A DNA stretch of 64,000 bases from an uncultured Nitrospira sp. (GTDB taxonomy: Bacteria; Nitrospirota; Nitrospiria; Nitrospirales; Nitrospiraceae). Below are positions 62,679-64,000 of this stretch, piece after piece; position 1 is the first letter of the stretch; the number at the start of each line of letters is the position of its first letter. The stretch is from the NCBI GenBank assembly GCA_902500995.1, contig CABVSR010000006.1, forward strand, positions 62,001 through 126,000, written 5' to 3'. Position numbers and translations under genes: made by a program. The notes beneath the pieces were generated by a model. It saw only the letters and a list, made by a program, of their open reading frames with translations, had not been told where the DNA came from and did not search any database.

Positions 62679-63602
62679 TAACTCCTTCAACCGGCCCCGA
62701 TAGTCGTCCATCGTTCGCCCCCCGCGAGAAACGAACTCCGCCGCCAATTCACGCTCCAGGCGCTCGAAGACTCCCAGGCCTTGTTCGACCAGTACCGTGC
62801 CCACCTGAACAGCCGACGCCCCGCAGAGAACATGCTCAAAGGCATCGATGCCCTGGACGATTCCGCCGGTCCCGATGATCGGTATGCGCCCGCCAAGCAG
62901 TTTCCAAAAGGCGCGCACATTCGCCAACGCCACAGGCTTGATCAAAGATCCGCCTAAGCCCCCGAATCCGCCCTTGGGTTTGATGACCGGAGTCTCGCGC
63001 GCCGGATCGATCACCAGGCCGTTGCCGACGGAGTTGATCAGATTCAGATAGTCCACCCCGCAACGACCGATGACTTCCGCCATCACCGCATGGTGAGCCG
63101 GATCAAAGTAGGGCGGCAGCTTGACGCCCATCGGAACCGTAATGAGCGGCCGTACCCGTTTCAGGAGCCGTTCGGAATCGACCGGGTCATAGGCGATCTG
63201 GGGCTTACCGGGAATATTCGGACAGGACAGATTCACCTCGATGAGATCGGGTTTCGCCTGATTGATGGCTCGCGCCATGGTGAGAAAATCGTCTTCGCAG
63301 AGACCGGCGATGCTGGCGATGACCGGCTTGCCGAACTGTTTGAGCTCCGGGATGAGCTCCGCATAGGCCAGATAGCCGAGGTTCGGAAGCCCCATCGAGT
63401 TAATCGACCCGCCGGAAAATCCGTAGTAGCGCGGCTCAGGGTTGCCGGTACGCGGTTCGACCGTCATCGATTTCGTCACGATGGCGCCGGCCCGCGAACG
63501 TCCGAGGGCCAGCAGCTCCTCGCGGGTCATGCAGAGCGCGCCAGACGCGTTCATGAAACAGCTGGGAAAGCTGACGCCCGCAATGGTCATACTGAGATTC
63601 AT
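62676..63602 (-). CDS. pyrD: Dihydroorotate dehydrogenase, class 1A
   Basis: A 308-residue FMN enzyme of pyrimidine synthesis. Class 1A features as in Lactococcus PyrDA are visible: NASGALCMT, SGGSINSMGLPNLGY, catalytic Cys in VNLSCPNIPGKPQIAYD, LPPYFD, VNSVGNGL-type block (LINSVGNGL), IKPKGGFGG and IIGTGGI. Class 1A enzymes are soluble homodimers that use fumarate as electron acceptor, unlike the quinone-linked class 2 or the NAD-linked class 1B (which needs PyrK). No pyrK is adjacent. ATG 63602 starts the family N-terminus. Confidence 0.9.
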   Translation of the reverse strand: MNLSMTIAGVSFPSCFMNASGALCMTREELLALGRSRAGAIVTKSMTVEPRTGNPEPRYYGFSGGSINSMGLPNLGYLAYAELIPELKQFGKPVIASIAGLCEDDFLTMARAINQAKPDLIEVNLSCPNIPGKPQIAYDPVDSERLLKRVRPLITVPMGVKLPPYFDPAHHAVMAEVIGRCGVDYLNLINSVGNGLVIDPARETPVIKPKGGFGGLGGSLIKPVALANVRAFWKLLGGRIPIIGTGGIVQGIDAFEHVLCGASAVQVGTVLVEQGLGVFERLERELAAEFVSRGGRTMDDYRGRLKEL

Positions 63603-63675
63603 ACCGATCTTTTCTCCTCTCCATCACGAACGGACCCAAGGCTACGTATGCGGACCATACATCGCCCGCTCGAAT

Positions 63676-64000
63676 TCAGTGCGTGATACGATTCACCAAC
63701 CGCCCGTCTCGCATGTGCCAGACATAATCCGCGGCTTCGGCCGCGCTGTCGCTGTGCGTCACCAATAATACGGAATGACCGAACCGTTGGGGCAATGTGC
63801 GGAAGAGACTCACGATATCGGCGCCTTGCTTGGAATCCAGGTTGCCCGTCGGCTCGTCCGCCAGAATCAGCCGGGGACGATGCACGATCGCCCGGGCGAT
63901 AGCCACCCGCTGCTGCTCTCCGCCGGACAATTCACTGGGCCGGTGCGACCGGCGCGCCTCCATACCCACTGCCAGCAACACCTCATCGATCCGGTCCGCA
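63676..64000 (-). CDS. ABC transporter ATP-binding protein (LolD/MacB type), 5' end outside window
   Basis: Only the C-terminal part is present; the frame runs open to the right edge, so the start lies beyond 64000. Visible parts are the ABC signature [18 protein letters not shown], Walker [14 protein letters not shown], and the H-loop [13 protein letters not shown]. The sequence is typical of the LolD/MacB/FtsE group that powers FtsX-type permeases. The large permease at 59545-62211 lies on the same strand two genes away, so the pair probably form one exporter. The ATPase frame ends at 63676, 74 bases before the pyrD ATG at 63602. Confidence 0.9.
   Translation of the reverse strand, partial: ADRIDEVLLAVGMEARRSHRPSELSGGEQQRVAIARAIVHRPRLILADEPTGNLDSKQGADIVSLFRTLPQRFGHSVLLVTHSDSAAEAADYVWHMRDGRLVNRITH

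Overview
The window is a GC-rich, gene-dense bacterial chromosome segment with about 66 protein-coding genes. I saw no rRNA, complete tRNA, CRISPR array, transposase or prophage gene. Gene content and style point to a Gram-negative member of the Nitrospirota, most likely Nitrospira. Supporting signs are many secreted and lipoprotein genes, a TVP38 plus MerA-like reductase pair, large Cache sensor kinases, a class 1A PyrD, and a roughly 129-base imperfect palindrome that resembles, from memory, a dispersed repeat of Nitrospira genomes. The assignment is inference; no marker RNA gene is present.

Layout. At 0-4.4 kb a J-domain protein diverges from the pxpBAC operon (5-oxoproline to glutamate), followed by a 66-residue protein behind a near-consensus promoter and a lipoprotein. 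At 4.4-7.0 kb lies a DHH/CBS/tRNA nucleotidyltransferase fusion. At 7-18 kb small secreted proteins alternate with a reductase operon (TVP38, MerA-like, DUF3047), a molybdopterin oxidoreductase, a dipeptide epimerase, a coiled-coil lipoprotein, a hydroxyisobutyrate dehydrogenase-like protein and a GlcG-like protein. At 18-23 kb two large glycoside hydrolases form an operon. At 23-28 kb are a beta-helix protein, coaE, trxB, an inverted-repeat-flanked four-helix-bundle gene, and thiI.

At 28-34 kb are a response regulator with PAS, a Cys-rich secreted protein coupled to queG, and an NtrC-type regulator/kinase pair. At 34.4-34.7 kb there is a non-coding repeat block. At 34.7-45.3 kb a long minus-strand envelope and signalling block carries an M48 peptidase, an SH3 protein, a CHASE2 cyclase, a trypsin-FGE fusion with a c-type-heme DUF3365 partner, three small secreted proteins, and a NarL-type two-component pair.

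At 45.5-64 kb the genes are mostly core: mutS2; gap-pgk-tpiA-secG; ilvE; rplU-rpmA-obgE-proB-nadD-rsfS, a LapA/LapB-like fusion and bioB; an ABC exporter permease; a LuxR-HTH protein with a histone-H1-like tail; pyrD; and the 3' end of an ABC ATPase that runs off the right edge.

The most unusual features are the 24/26-base inverted repeats around the four-helix-bundle gene, several promoters placed so that transcripts should start at or next to the ATG (leaderless), the palindrome at 34.6 kb, the LapA/LapB-like fusion, and the heme/protease/FGE and small-secreted-protein block next to paralogous Cache sensors.
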